Shown: piece by piece, positions 1-6,717 of the stretch
How positions within the stretch are numbered: the stretch's first letter is position 1
Layout of the letters: each line of letters starts with the position of its first letter
DNA from: an uncultured Oscillospiraceae bacterium
GTDB taxonomy: Bacteria; Bacillota; Clostridia; Oscillospirales; Ruminococcaceae
Direction: 5' to 3'
Assembly: GCA_950097605.1 (NCBI GenBank)
Contig: CATNEU010000066.1
Span: 1-7,834 of the forward strand
Length of the DNA stretch: 7,834 bases
Notes under the pieces: model-generated
Told to the model about the DNA's origin: nothing
Seen by the model: only the letters and a program-made list of their open reading frames with translations
The model's database searches: none
Position numbers and translations under genes: made by a program

Positions 1-1016
1 TCAAGGACCGCTGTTCCAGCCTCTTTCACTATGTGGAAAGCGGTCTGACGGCCGACTCCTTTACAAAGCTCTCTGCGGCGGAGGATGCGGACAGCCCAAG
101 CTATCTCTCCACGCAGAAGATGCTCTCCCGCACAAGGGCCACCACCGGCGTCCGGTATCTTTATACCGCGAAGCGGGACGGTGAAGGACGCCTGATTTAC
201 CTGGTGGACGGGCTGCCGGCCGATACGCCGGACTTCCGCAATCCCGGCGATACAATCGAGGAAGAAAACGTCCAGGAGCTTTCCCGGGCGCTCGACGGCG
301 AAACCGTACTGCCCAACCGCATAAAAAACACCTCGTGGGGACCGATTTTCCTATCCTATTTCCCCATCTGGCAGGATGGAGAGGTCATTGGAGCCGTTGG
401 GATTGAATTCGACGCCCAGCATCAGTATAACACCTTTCAGAAGCTGCGCATCGGCACGCCGCTGATTGCCGCAGCCGCCTGCCTGACCGCCTTTATCATC
501 TCTTTTAAACTGTTCAAGCGAATCTCCAACCCCGGCTACAGGGATCTTGCCAACAGCGACTACCTGACGGGGCTTAAAAACCGCAATGCGTTTGAGGTGG
601 ACATCTGCAACTATGCAGCCTCGCGCGAGCAGTGCCGGTACAGCGTTCTCTCGGCGGACCTAAACGGCCTCAAACGCATCAACGACACCTTTGGGCACCA
701 GGCGGGGGACGGGGTGATCCGGCAGGCGGCAGCCGTGCTGCGCGAGACGCTGCCCGAAAAGAGCATGCTGTACCGTGTGGGCGGGGACGAATTTGTCGGC
801 GTGATGCGGGACCAGACGCCGGAACAACTGCAGGCGCTTTCCGAGACAATTTGTGAAAACGTTTCCAAAGCCGCTGCTGAAGGCGTACCGCTCTCTCTTT
901 CGGTTGGTTATGCACGCTTCGATACCGTGCAGGACCGCAATCTGCTGGATACCTGCCGGCGGGCCGATGCACAGATGTATGCCTATAAAAAATCCGCCGG
1001 CTGCGCGCGCCCTTAA
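1..1016 (+). CDS. Membrane-anchored GGDEF-domain protein, probable diguanylate cyclase (5' end cut by window)
   Basis: This probably makes the second messenger c-di-GMP from two GTP at the inner face of the membrane, under control of an extracytoplasmic sensor. The frame is open to the left edge (first codon at base 3), so the N-terminus is missing; a GTG at 33 is in frame but has no ribosome site. Counting from that GTG, residues 1-138 look like the distal part of a Cache-like ligand-binding domain (for example the stretch SYFPIWQDGEVIGAVGIEFD). Residues 140-160 form one membrane helix, and a complete GGDEF domain follows at about 170-325. Visible motifs are DYLTGLKNR, the metal-site ADLNGLKRIND, an intact GGDEF at 250-254, SVGYA and the C-terminal ADAQMYAYK. 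The RxxD inhibitory site is not conserved: the equivalent four residues read PEKS. The identity of the sensed ligand cannot be told. The downstream flavoprotein gene starts 40 nt after the stop. Confidence 0.9.
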   Translation, partial: KDRCSSLFHYVESGLTADSFTKLSAAEDADSPSYLSTQKMLSRTRATTGVRYLYTAKRDGEGRLIYLVDGLPADTPDFRNPGDTIEEENVQELSRALDGETVLPNRIKNTSWGPIFLSYFPIWQDGEVIGAVGIEFDAQHQYNTFQKLRIGTPLIAAAACLTAFIISFKLFKRISNPGYRDLANSDYLTGLKNRNAFEVDICNYAASREQCRYSVLSADLNGLKRINDTFGHQAGDGVIRQAAAVLRETLPEKSMLYRVGGDEFVGVMRDQTPEQLQALSETICENVSKAAAEGVPLSLSVGYARFDTVQDRNLLDTCRRADAQMYAYKKSAGCARP

Positions 1017-1024
1017 CAGCCGGC
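996..1024. repeat. 8-bp perfect inverted repeat spanning the GGDEF stop codon
   Basis: GCCGGCTG (996-1003) and CAGCCGGC (1017-1024) are perfect complements around a 13-nt loop that ends with the TAA stop. On the plus strand no T-run follows, so it is unlikely to end transcription towards the flavoprotein gene. On the minus strand the hairpin is followed closely by six T (complement of 986-992), which is terminator-like, but no minus-strand gene is seen to need it. It may be an mRNA pause, processing or stability element between two co-transcribed genes. Confidence 0.4.
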
Positions 1025-1056
1025 AGGCAGATCATGAGAAATACAGGGAGGATTCA

Positions 1057-2646
1057 ATGGCGATTTATCTGAACAACATCAAAACCGCGCTGCAGGAGTC
1101 CGCGGAAAAAGCGCTGGAAACGGCCCGAAAAAAGCTCGGGGTTCCCCAGAACCGCATTGTCCGCGCCTATCTTGTCAAAACCTCCATAGACGCGCGAAAA
1201 CGTTCCAATTTGCACTTCGTGCACACAGTGGGCATCGAGCTGGACGGCGGAGAAGCCCAGCTTGTGGACGCTTTGCACGACCCGTCCGTCACGCTGCGGC
1301 AGGAAAGCCCGCTTGAAATTCCACGCGGCTCGCAGAAGCTTGCGGGGCGTCCCGTCATTGTCGGATTCGGGCCCGCGGGGATGTTCAGCGCGCTGCTGCT
1401 GGCCGAGCAGGGCTACCGCCCGCTGGTGATCGAACGGGGCGCGGATGTAGACGCGCGCGCCATGGCTGTGGACGCCTTCTGGCAAAACGGGCGGCTCGAT
1501 ACCCGCACCAATGTGCAGTTCGGGGAGGGCGGCGCAGGCACCTTTTCAGACGGCAAACTCACCACCCGCATCGGGGACCCCCGCTGCGGCTATGTTCTCA
1601 AAACGCTGCACCGCTTCGGCGCGCCCGCCGAAATCCTGCAACGCGCCAAGCCGCACATTGGAACCGACCATCTGCGCCGGATTGTCAAAAACATCCGCCG
1701 CGAGATCGAGCGGCTGGGCGGTACGGTGCAATTTTTATCGCAGTGCACCGATTTACAGGTGCAAAACGGACAGGTGCAGGGCGTTCTGGTCAACGGTTCT
1801 CCGCTGGCAACCGAAAACGTGCTGCTCGCCATCGGGCACAGCGCCCGCGACACCTTTGAAATGCTCGCTTCCAAGGGGATCGTGCTGCAGGCAAAGGCGT
1901 TTTCGGTAGGCGCGCGCATCGAGCACCTGCAAAGCGAGATCGACAAGGGATTGTATGGACCGCTCGCCGGGCATCCGGCGCTGCCGGCCGGGGAATACCA
2001 GCTTTCGCTGCGTGAAAACGGCCGGGCGGTCTACACCTTCTGCATGTGCCCGGGCGGCTTTGTCGTGCCCTCCTCCTCCGAGGAAAACACAGTGGTCACC
2101 AACGGCATGAGCGAATATCTGCGGGACCAGCCCAATGCAAACGCGGCGCTCGTGGTTTCGGTCGGACCCGAGGACTTCGGAAACGGGCCGCTCAACGGCA
2201 TGGCGTTTCAGCGCCGGCTGGAACGGGCCGCCTTCGAGGCCGGAGGCGGCGGTTACCGCGCCCCCGCGCAGACTGTCGGCAACTTTTTGCAGGGGAAACC
2301 CGGGCTGCGACTTGGACGCGTGCAGCCCTCCTACGCCTGCGGGGTAACGCCCGGCGACCTGGGCAGCCTTCTGCCGGCTTATGTCACCGATATGATGCGG
2401 CGCGGCCTGTCCGCGTTCGGCCGGAAGCTTCCGGGGTATGACAGCACGGACGCCGTTCTCACCGGCCTGGAAACGCGCACCTCCTCCCCCGTTAGAATCA
2501 CACGTTCCGAGGATTTTGAAGCGCTGGGTATACGGGGGCTTTATCCCTGTGGGGAAGGCGCCGGGTACGCCGGCGGCATCGTTAGCGCAGCCGTGGACGG
2601 AGTACGCGCAGCACAAGCGCTCATGCGCAAATACCGCCCATTTTGA
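1057..2646 (+). CDS. COG2509-type FAD-dependent dehydrogenase (NAD(P)/FAD-dependent oxidoreductase), 529 aa
   Basis: A predicted cytoplasmic flavoprotein whose substrate is unknown for this family. Residues 1-95 form the N-terminal domain typical of the family. An FAD-binding Rossmann motif GFGPAG follows at 103-108, with the acidic strand end VIERG at about 124-128. The family signature GEGGAGTFSDGKL lies at 156-168, and the C-terminal FAD-contact segment GEGAGYAGG at 499-507 is followed by a helix (VDGVRAAQAL). The length is normal for the family. The ATG at 1057 was chosen because AGGGAGG lies 5 nt upstream (1045-1051) and the family-like sequence MAIYLNNIKTAL begins there; the frame is open further upstream to 853, but that part overlaps the GGDEF gene and reads as non-protein-like. 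With a 40-nt gap to the GGDEF gene and no plus-strand terminator between, co-transcription is likely. No convincing terminator follows the stop. Confidence 0.92.
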   Translation: MAIYLNNIKTALQESAEKALETARKKLGVPQNRIVRAYLVKTSIDARKRSNLHFVHTVGIELDGGEAQLVDALHDPSVTLRQESPLEIPRGSQKLAGRPVIVGFGPAGMFSALLLAEQGYRPLVIERGADVDARAMAVDAFWQNGRLDTRTNVQFGEGGAGTFSDGKLTTRIGDPRCGYVLKTLHRFGAPAEILQRAKPHIGTDHLRRIVKNIRREIERLGGTVQFLSQCTDLQVQNGQVQGVLVNGSPLATENVLLAIGHSARDTFEMLASKGIVLQAKAFSVGARIEHLQSEIDKGLYGPLAGHPALPAGEYQLSLRENGRAVYTFCMCPGGFVVPSSSEENTVVTNGMSEYLRDQPNANAALVVSVGPEDFGNGPLNGMAFQRRLERAAFEAGGGGYRAPAQTVGNFLQGKPGLRLGRVQPSYACGVTPGDLGSLLPAYVTDMMRRGLSAFGRKLPGYDSTDAVLTGLETRTSSPVRITRSEDFEALGIRGLYPCGEGAGYAGGIVSAAVDGVRAAQALMRKYRPF

Positions 2647-2897
2647 CATGCACTGCAATTCGCTTGTCTTCCCGTCGCGGCACTTCTTCGTTTCGCCTTG
2701 CATGCAATAAATTATGACAACAAAAGTTTAGAATACATGCTAAGAATACGACATGGAAAACATGTATATTTGGATATAGACTACAAAAACCACCCAAAAC
2801 AAGGAAATTTACGTGGCGGCAAAGATTAAAATTTTAAAAAACTTCTCGATTCCCATATAAAATATAAACATTTAACCATATTTGGAATATATTTTCC
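2647..2897. other. AT-rich non-coding gap
   Basis: No gene-length reading frame is seen here. The first 60 bases have normal composition and contain the 10-bp palindrome TTGCATGCAA (2698-2707). From about 2708 the sequence becomes strongly AT-rich, unlike everything else in the window, up to the amidohydrolase leader. It contains ATACATG (2733-2739) facing CATGTAT (2761-2767), and two copies of ATATTTGGA (2766-2774 and 2878-2886). These could be protein-binding sites, but could also arise by chance in AT-rich DNA. Confidence 0.6.
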
Positions 2898-2926
2898 TTG
2901 AATCAAATTAAAAAAAGTGCTATATT
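2898..2926 (+). promoter_or_regulatory. Sigma-A-type promoter for the amidohydrolase
   Basis: A -35 box TTGAAT (2898-2903) and a -10 box TATATT (2921-2926) are separated by exactly 17 bp of A-rich sequence, in an AT-rich setting. Transcription would start near 2933 and leave a leader of about 130 nt before the ATG at 3066. Confidence 0.7.
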
Positions 2927-2953
2927 CTGTGTGTTACGACATAAGAAGACAAT

Positions 2954-3049
2954 ATAAGGACGGTGTTTACCACAGCTTTGGCTGCAGTCGTTTACACGAT
3001 GCGCGGTATGTCGGCAACAACCGTGCACGGCGGAAAACACAGTCCTTAT
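2954..3049 (+). promoter_or_regulatory. Structured 5' leader (cloverleaf-like cis-RNA candidate) of the amidohydrolase
   Basis: Two 18-nt arms, 2954-2971 and 3032-3049, are complementary at 16 of 18 positions: 8 bp, a mismatch, 6 bp, a mismatch, 2 bp. They close a 60-nt interior holding three consecutive hairpins: CAGC/GCTG (2973-2984), TCGT/ACGA (2988-2999) and TGCGCGGT/ACCGTGCA (3000-3027, one G-U pair, 12-nt loop). The outer stem ends 6 nt before the Shine-Dalgarno at 3056-3060, so its folding could affect ribosome access. The element begins about 20 nt after the predicted transcription start. It does not show the conserved motifs of the riboswitch classes that I can recall (TPP, SAM-I, cobalamin, purine, c-di-GMP, ZTP, T-box). 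An alternative reading is a short GTG-initiated frame from 2963 to 3124. Structure judged by eye only. Confidence 0.5.
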
Positions 3050-3065
3050 CAGTTTGGAGGGTATT

Positions 3066-3869
3066 ATGTTAATAGACTTTCACATGCATGTTTTTCCCGA
3101 TCATCTTTCTCAAAAAGCCCTTGAAAAGCTTTCCAAAACTGCCGGCGGGATTCCATATTACACCAACGGCACGGTCAGTGATACCGCTGCTAAAATGAAG
3201 GAGTGGAATGTGGACTATGGCGTCTTTATGAACATTGCGACCAGCCCCAAACAGCAGGCGTCCATCAATAGCTGGGCAAGCGCTGTGCAAAAAGAGTACG
3301 GAAATATCTTTTGTTTTGGCTCGGTCCATCCCGACGCGGAGGATTGCGTCGACGAACTGTACCGGATCAAGGAGCTTGGACTCAAAGGCGTCAAACTGCA
3401 TCCCGATTATCAGAACTTCTTCGTCGATGATGAGCGTGTTTATCCAATCTACGATACCCTGAGCAGGCTGCAGTTGCCCATCCTGTTCCATGCGGGTTAC
3501 GACGCGGTCTCCCCCACAATGATCCACGGCCCTTCCAAGGGCATTGCGCGGGTTGCAGAGATGTTTCCCCGCTTGACGATCATCGCGGCCCATATGGGCG
3601 GTCTGAACCGGTATGACGATACCGAGGAGTATTTGGCCGGCCAGTCCAATGTGTATCTGGACACTTCCATGTCGGCCTCGTACTGCAAGCCGGAGCAGTT
3701 CAAGCGCATTATTAAAAAGCATGGCGCGGATAAAATCCTCTTTGCAACCGACTGTCCCTGGAACCGGCCTGCGGATGAGCTCTCCCTCATCGACAGCATT
3801 GGCCTTGGCGATACCGAGCGCAACCAAATCCTCTACGCCAACGCCGCGAAACTCCTGGGGATTGAATAG
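3066..3869 (+). CDS. Amidohydrolase family protein (Amidohydrolase_2, COG2159-like TIM-barrel metal hydrolase), 267 aa
   Basis: A predicted cytoplasmic metal-dependent hydrolase or decarboxylase of the amidohydrolase superfamily; the substrate cannot be told. Metal and active-site motifs appear in barrel order: HxH at His6/His8 (DFHMH), GVKLHP with Lys110 and His112, FHAG with His142, AAHMGG with His176, and FATDCPW with Asp229. The set looks catalytically complete and the length is normal for the compact members. The ATG at 3066 has GGAGG at 3056-3060, 5 nt upstream; an in-frame TTG at 3054 overlaps that ribosome site and is unlikely. The gene is preceded by its own promoter and a structured leader and followed by a palindromic terminator, so it appears monocistronic. 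The neighbours give no clue to its pathway. Confidence 0.9.
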   Translation: MLIDFHMHVFPDHLSQKALEKLSKTAGGIPYYTNGTVSDTAAKMKEWNVDYGVFMNIATSPKQQASINSWASAVQKEYGNIFCFGSVHPDAEDCVDELYRIKELGLKGVKLHPDYQNFFVDDERVYPIYDTLSRLQLPILFHAGYDAVSPTMIHGPSKGIARVAEMFPRLTIIAAHMGGLNRYDDTEEYLAGQSNVYLDTSMSASYCKPEQFKRIIKKHGADKILFATDCPWNRPADELSLIDSIGLGDTERNQILYANAAKLLGIE

Positions 3870-3895
3870 GATGTGCTTCTTTCCCAGCGGGTTTT

Positions 3896-3941
3896 ATGCA
3901 GACAAAGGCCCTGCCGCATGCGGCAGGGCCTTTGTCTGCAT
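3896..3941. terminator. 46-bp perfect palindrome, bidirectional terminator between convergent genes
   Basis: Two 23-nt arms (3896-3918 and 3919-3941) are exact reverse complements with no spacer. The core has AAAGGCCC on the left and GGGCCTTT on the right, the usual A-tract/GC-stem/T-tract form, and it works equally on both strands. It starts 26 nt after the amidohydrolase stop and lies 91 nt beyond the prfB stop on the other strand. The T-tract is only three long before GTCTGCAT; downstream on the plus strand the sequence stays AT-rich (TTTATAT), which favours plus-strand termination. Confidence 0.8.
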
Positions 3942-3948
3942 TTATATC

Positions 3949-3977
3949 GGGCTGCTGCACAAAAAGTGCGGCAGCCC
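3949..3977. terminator. Second strong hairpin downstream of prfB
   Basis: The arms GGGCTGCTGCAC (3949-3960) and GTGCGGCAGCCC (3966-3977) form 12 pairs with one G-U around a loop of five A. On the minus strand it sits 55 nt beyond the prfB stop. No T-run follows on either strand, so it may stabilise the prfB mRNA 3' end, or help ending at the palindrome, rather than terminate by itself. Confidence 0.45.
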
Positions 3978-4031
3978 ATTTGCACGCCAGCACGCACAGG
4001 CGGAAACCCCGCCGGCGCTGTTCTGCGTCCA

Positions 4032-5150
4032 TTATTTCTGCAATTCGTTTTGGTTTGCGGCCTTGAGGTAAGCGTTGATAAATCCGTCCAGATCGCCGTC
4101 CATCACTGCGCCGATGTTGCCAACTTCAAACCCCGTGCGGTGGTCCTTAACAAGGGTGTACGGCATAAACACATAGGATCGGATCTGGGCGCCCCAAGCA
4201 ATGTCCTTTTGCTCGCCTTTGATATCCTCAATGCGCTCGAGATGCTCGCGCTGCGTGATCTCGACAAGCTTGGACTTGAGCATCTTCATGGCGACCGCGC
4301 GGTTTTGCACCTGGCTGCGCTCGTTCTGGCAGGCCACCACAATGCCCGTAGGCAGGTGGGTGATCCGCACGGCGGATTCGGTCTTGTTGACGTGCTGCCC
4401 GCCCGCGCCGCCGGACCGGTAGGTGTCGACGCGCAAATCCTCGTCCCGAATTTCAATCTCGACTTCGTCGTCGATTTCGGGCATCACCTCAAGCGAGGCA
4501 AACGACGTATGCCGCCTGCCGGAGGAATCAAACGGCGAGATGCGGACCAGGCGGTGCACGCCGGTCTCCGACCGCAAAAAGCCGTAGGCGTTGAGTCCCT
4601 CCACAAGGATGGACACGCTCTTGATGCCCGCCTCGTCTCCGTCGAGATAGTCCAGCACCTTCACCTTATAGGCATGGCGCTCCGCCCAGTGGACATACAT
4701 GCGGTAGAGCATTTGCACCCAGTCCTGCGCCTCGGTGCCGCCCGCGCCCGCGTGGAACGTCAGGATGGCGTTTTTGGCGTCATATTCGCCGGTCAGCAGC
4801 GCGGCGAGCTTCTGCTCCTCGAGAACGCGCTCGATCTCGTCCACCATGGAGACAACCTCTTCGATCATCGACTCGTCGTTCTCCTCGTTGGCAATCTCAA
4901 TCAGCGTCTCCGCATCGGTAAACGCCTCGCAGAGCTTTTCATATTTCTCAACAATGTCCTTGTATTGGCGGGTTTTCTGCAGCACCTTTCCGGAAGCCTG
5001 CATATCGTCCCAAAAGCCCGGCGCGGCCGCCTGCGCTTCAAGCTGCTCGATCTCCTGCCGGACCTTTTGCAGCCCAAGCGCCTCGGCAAGGTCCTGTAGC
5101 TGCGGCTCGATGGCCTTGAGCCTCAATTTCTGTTCTTCAAACTGCAGCAT
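4032..5150 (-). CDS. prfB: Peptide chain release factor 2 (RF2), 372 aa
   Basis: RF2 recognises UGA and UAA stop codons in the ribosomal A site and triggers release of the finished protein. The N-terminal helical domain (1-110) precedes the SPF codon-recognition tripeptide at 205-207 and the catalytic GGQ at 250-252, within GAGGQHVNKTESAVRITH. Gln252 carries the same number as in E. coli RF2, and residue 246 is Ser. The length is normal. The ATG at 5150 is preceded in frame by TGA three codons upstream, which supports it as the start; AAAGGA lies about 9 nt upstream. Most prfB genes have an in-frame TGA at codon 26 read through by +1 frameshifting; here codons 25-27 are CTT GGG CTG, so the frame is continuous and that autoregulation is absent. 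The gene has its own promoter and is not joined to secA. Confidence 0.97.
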   Translation of the reverse strand: MLQFEEQKLRLKAIEPQLQDLAEALGLQKVRQEIEQLEAQAAAPGFWDDMQASGKVLQKTRQYKDIVEKYEKLCEAFTDAETLIEIANEENDESMIEEVVSMVDEIERVLEEQKLAALLTGEYDAKNAILTFHAGAGGTEAQDWVQMLYRMYVHWAERHAYKVKVLDYLDGDEAGIKSVSILVEGLNAYGFLRSETGVHRLVRISPFDSSGRRHTSFASLEVMPEIDDEVEIEIRDEDLRVDTYRSGGAGGQHVNKTESAVRITHLPTGIVVACQNERSQVQNRAVAMKMLKSKLVEITQREHLERIEDIKGEQKDIAWGAQIRSYVFMPYTLVKDHRTGFEVGNIGAVMDGDLDGFINAYLKAANQNELQK

Positions 5151-5180
5151 TCTCCATCATCCTTTTTCAATCAATCGGCT

Positions 5181-5216
5181 AAACGCGGTGCGTTTGGCCG
5201 CGCTGCACGCTGTGCA
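5181..5216 (-). promoter_or_regulatory. Tandem hairpins in the prfB 5' UTR
   Basis: In the predicted prfB leader, TGCAC-AGC-GTGCA (5216-5204) is followed by AAACGC-ACC-GCGTTT (5195-5181), both perfect stems with 3-nt loops. An alternative pairing of CGCGG and CCGCG (5202-5184) would exclude the second hairpin. The last stem ends 30 nt before the start codon. No T-run follows, so these are not simple terminators. Function unknown. Confidence 0.35.
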
Positions 5217-5232
5217 ACGGCAATTGTATATT

Positions 5233-5261
5233 AGTATACACGAAAATACAGGGTTTGTCAC
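5233..5261 (-). promoter_or_regulatory. Promoter for prfB
   Basis: Read on the minus strand, GTGACA (5261-5256) and TATACT (5238-5233) are separated by exactly 17 bp, close to the sigma-A consensus. It lies just after the MATE stop codon and gives a leader of about 75 nt. The -10 box sits within the imperfect dyad GTATA-CTAA-TATAC, which could be an operator. Confidence 0.7.
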
Positions 5262-5276
5262 CCATTTGAAAGGGTT

Positions 5277-6692
5277 TTATACCCCTTTCGCGTCCGGCAC
5301 GGCATTTTCTACCGCCGGGCGCATTTCCATATCGTATTTGAGCCTGCGCACTTTGACGATAAATACAAAGAAGGTCGTGAGAGAGGCGATGGTGTCCGCA
5401 ACCGGCTCGGCAATCAGCACGCTATCCACCTTGCTGCCCGGCAAAAGGAGCGGAAGAACCAGCACAAGCGGAATCAGCAGGATGATCTTGCGCAGCAGCG
5501 CCAGAAAGATCGAGATCTTCGCATGCCCCAGCGCCACAAATGCGTTTTGGCAGGAAAACTGCAATCCCAGTATGAACAGCATGGACATATAGATGCGCAT
5601 TGCATGCACCGTTGCCTGCACCAGCTCCGGTTTGTCGTTAAACAGCCCGATGACAAGCTCGGGCGCCAGCATCAGAAAGGCCCAGCAGGCGACCGATACC
5701 ATCGCACAGGACAGCACCGAGTAGCGCATGGTTTTTTTCACACGCGCGTAGTTGCCCGCGCCGTAGTTGTAGCCGATAATCGGCTGCGCGCCCTGCGTGA
5801 GGCCGATGATCGGCATTTGGAACACCTGCATGATCGAACCCAAGATGGTCATGGCGCCCACGAACACGTTGCCGCCATACAGCAGCAGGCTTTTGTTGAA
5901 GGTGATCTGCACCAGGCTTTCGGTGGACTGCATAATAAATGGGGACAGCCCCAGCGGCAGGATATGCGCCACGTTGGAAAGGCGCAGGCGCATATGCGGC
6001 AGCCTGATTTTCAAGATGGTCCGTTTTCCGGTCAGAAACAGAAATACCCACAGCGCCGAAACCATCTGGGAAAACACAGTTGCAATTGCGGCGCCGCGCA
6101 CCCCCAGGCCCAGGCCATAAATCAAAATCGGATCGAGCGCAATGTTGATCACCGCGCCGATCAGCACAGTGAGCATACCGGTTTTGGCAAAGCCCTGTGT
6201 GTTGATGAACGCATTCAGCCCCAACGACAGCATCACAAACACCGTACCGAAAACATAGAGGGTGATATAGTCGTTGGCATAGGAAAACGTCTCGCTGCTT
6301 GCGCCAAACAAATAGAGCAGCGGTTCCTTAACCAGTGTGAACCCCACCGTGAGCACCACCGCAAACCCCAGCAGCAGCGTCACGCTGTTTCCCATAATCT
6401 CCTCCGCCTTTTCACGGTTGCCCTCTCCCAGCCGGATCGCGGCGAGCGGCGCGCCGCCCATGCCCACAAGCGCCGCAAACGCCGAGATTAGAATAATGAT
6501 GGGAAACGTGACGCCAACCCCCGTCAGCGCAACGTCGCCCACGCCGGGCATGTTGCCGATATACATTCGGTCCACGATGTTGTACAGCGCGTTGATAAGC
6601 TGCGCTACAATCGCCGGAAACGCCAGTTTAAACAGCAGCTTGCCGATACTGCCTTTGGCAAACTGCTCGTCCATATTTTCCTGTTTGCTCAA
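5277..6692 (-). CDS. MATE family efflux transporter, 471 aa
   Basis: A multidrug/toxin extrusion permease (COG0534, MepA/NorM-like) that exports drugs or metabolites against Na+ or H+. The protein shows about twelve hydrophobic segments in two homologous halves. Typical MATE features are the first helix with FPAIVAQLINALYNIVDRMYIG, the segment GLNAFINTQGFAKTGM ahead of the sixth helix, and the second-half loop GLTQGAQPIIGYNYGAGNY. Substrate and coupling ion cannot be told. The start is uncertain. The TTG at 6692 has AGGAG 10 nt upstream (6707-6703). An ATG at 6674 has AGGA 4 nt upstream. The ATG at 6719 has no good ribosome site and lies inside a predicted leader stem, so it is disfavoured. 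A promoter and an attenuator-like leader precede the gene; prfB follows from its own promoter. Confidence 0.93.
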   Translation of the reverse strand: MSKQENMDEQFAKGSIGKLLFKLAFPAIVAQLINALYNIVDRMYIGNMPGVGDVALTGVGVTFPIIILISAFAALVGMGGAPLAAIRLGEGNREKAEEIMGNSVTLLLGFAVVLTVGFTLVKEPLLYLFGASSETFSYANDYITLYVFGTVFVMLSLGLNAFINTQGFAKTGMLTVLIGAVINIALDPILIYGLGLGVRGAAIATVFSQMVSALWVFLFLTGKRTILKIRLPHMRLRLSNVAHILPLGLSPFIMQSTESLVQITFNKSLLLYGGNVFVGAMTILGSIMQVFQMPIIGLTQGAQPIIGYNYGAGNYARVKKTMRYSVLSCAMVSVACWAFLMLAPELVIGLFNDKPELVQATVHAMRIYMSMLFILGLQFSCQNAFVALGHAKISIFLALLRKIILLIPLVLVLPLLLPGSKVDSVLIAEPVADTIASLTTFFVFIVKVRRLKYDMEMRPAVENAVPDAKGV

Positions 6693-6717
6693 AATTCCGT
6701 CACTCCTGTCTGTATGC

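Noticed and set aside
853..1056. Upstream extension of the COG2509 frame to an ATG at 853
   Set aside because: It overlaps the conserved GGDEF C-terminus, has no ribosome site and reads as low-quality protein; the ATG at 1057 has AGGGAGG at good spacing.
1753..2703. Long minus-strand open frame opposite the COG2509 gene
   Set aside because: Its residues resemble no family and it is explained as the antisense shadow of a GC-rich gene.
2766..2886. Two copies of ATATTTGGA as an operator pair
   Set aside because: Nine-base AT-rich repeats 112 nt apart are easily due to chance in this composition.
2962..2987. Resemblance of the leader (GGTGTTTACC) to the start of small SRP RNA
   Set aside because: The conserved SRP apical loop with GGAAGGA is absent, so the likeness is limited to a few bases.
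3873..5099. Long plus-strand open frame opposite prfB
   Set aside because: prfB is unmistakable on the other strand; the plus frame has no motifs and runs through the palindromic terminator.
5268..5289. GAAAGGG/CCCTTTC stem over the MATE stop codon as a terminator
   Set aside because: No T-run follows on the minus strand and the loop contains the stop codon; it may be chance.
5523..6491. Plus-strand open frame opposite the MATE gene
   Set aside because: Its His/Gln/Arg-rich composition is typical of an antisense shadow of a membrane protein gene.
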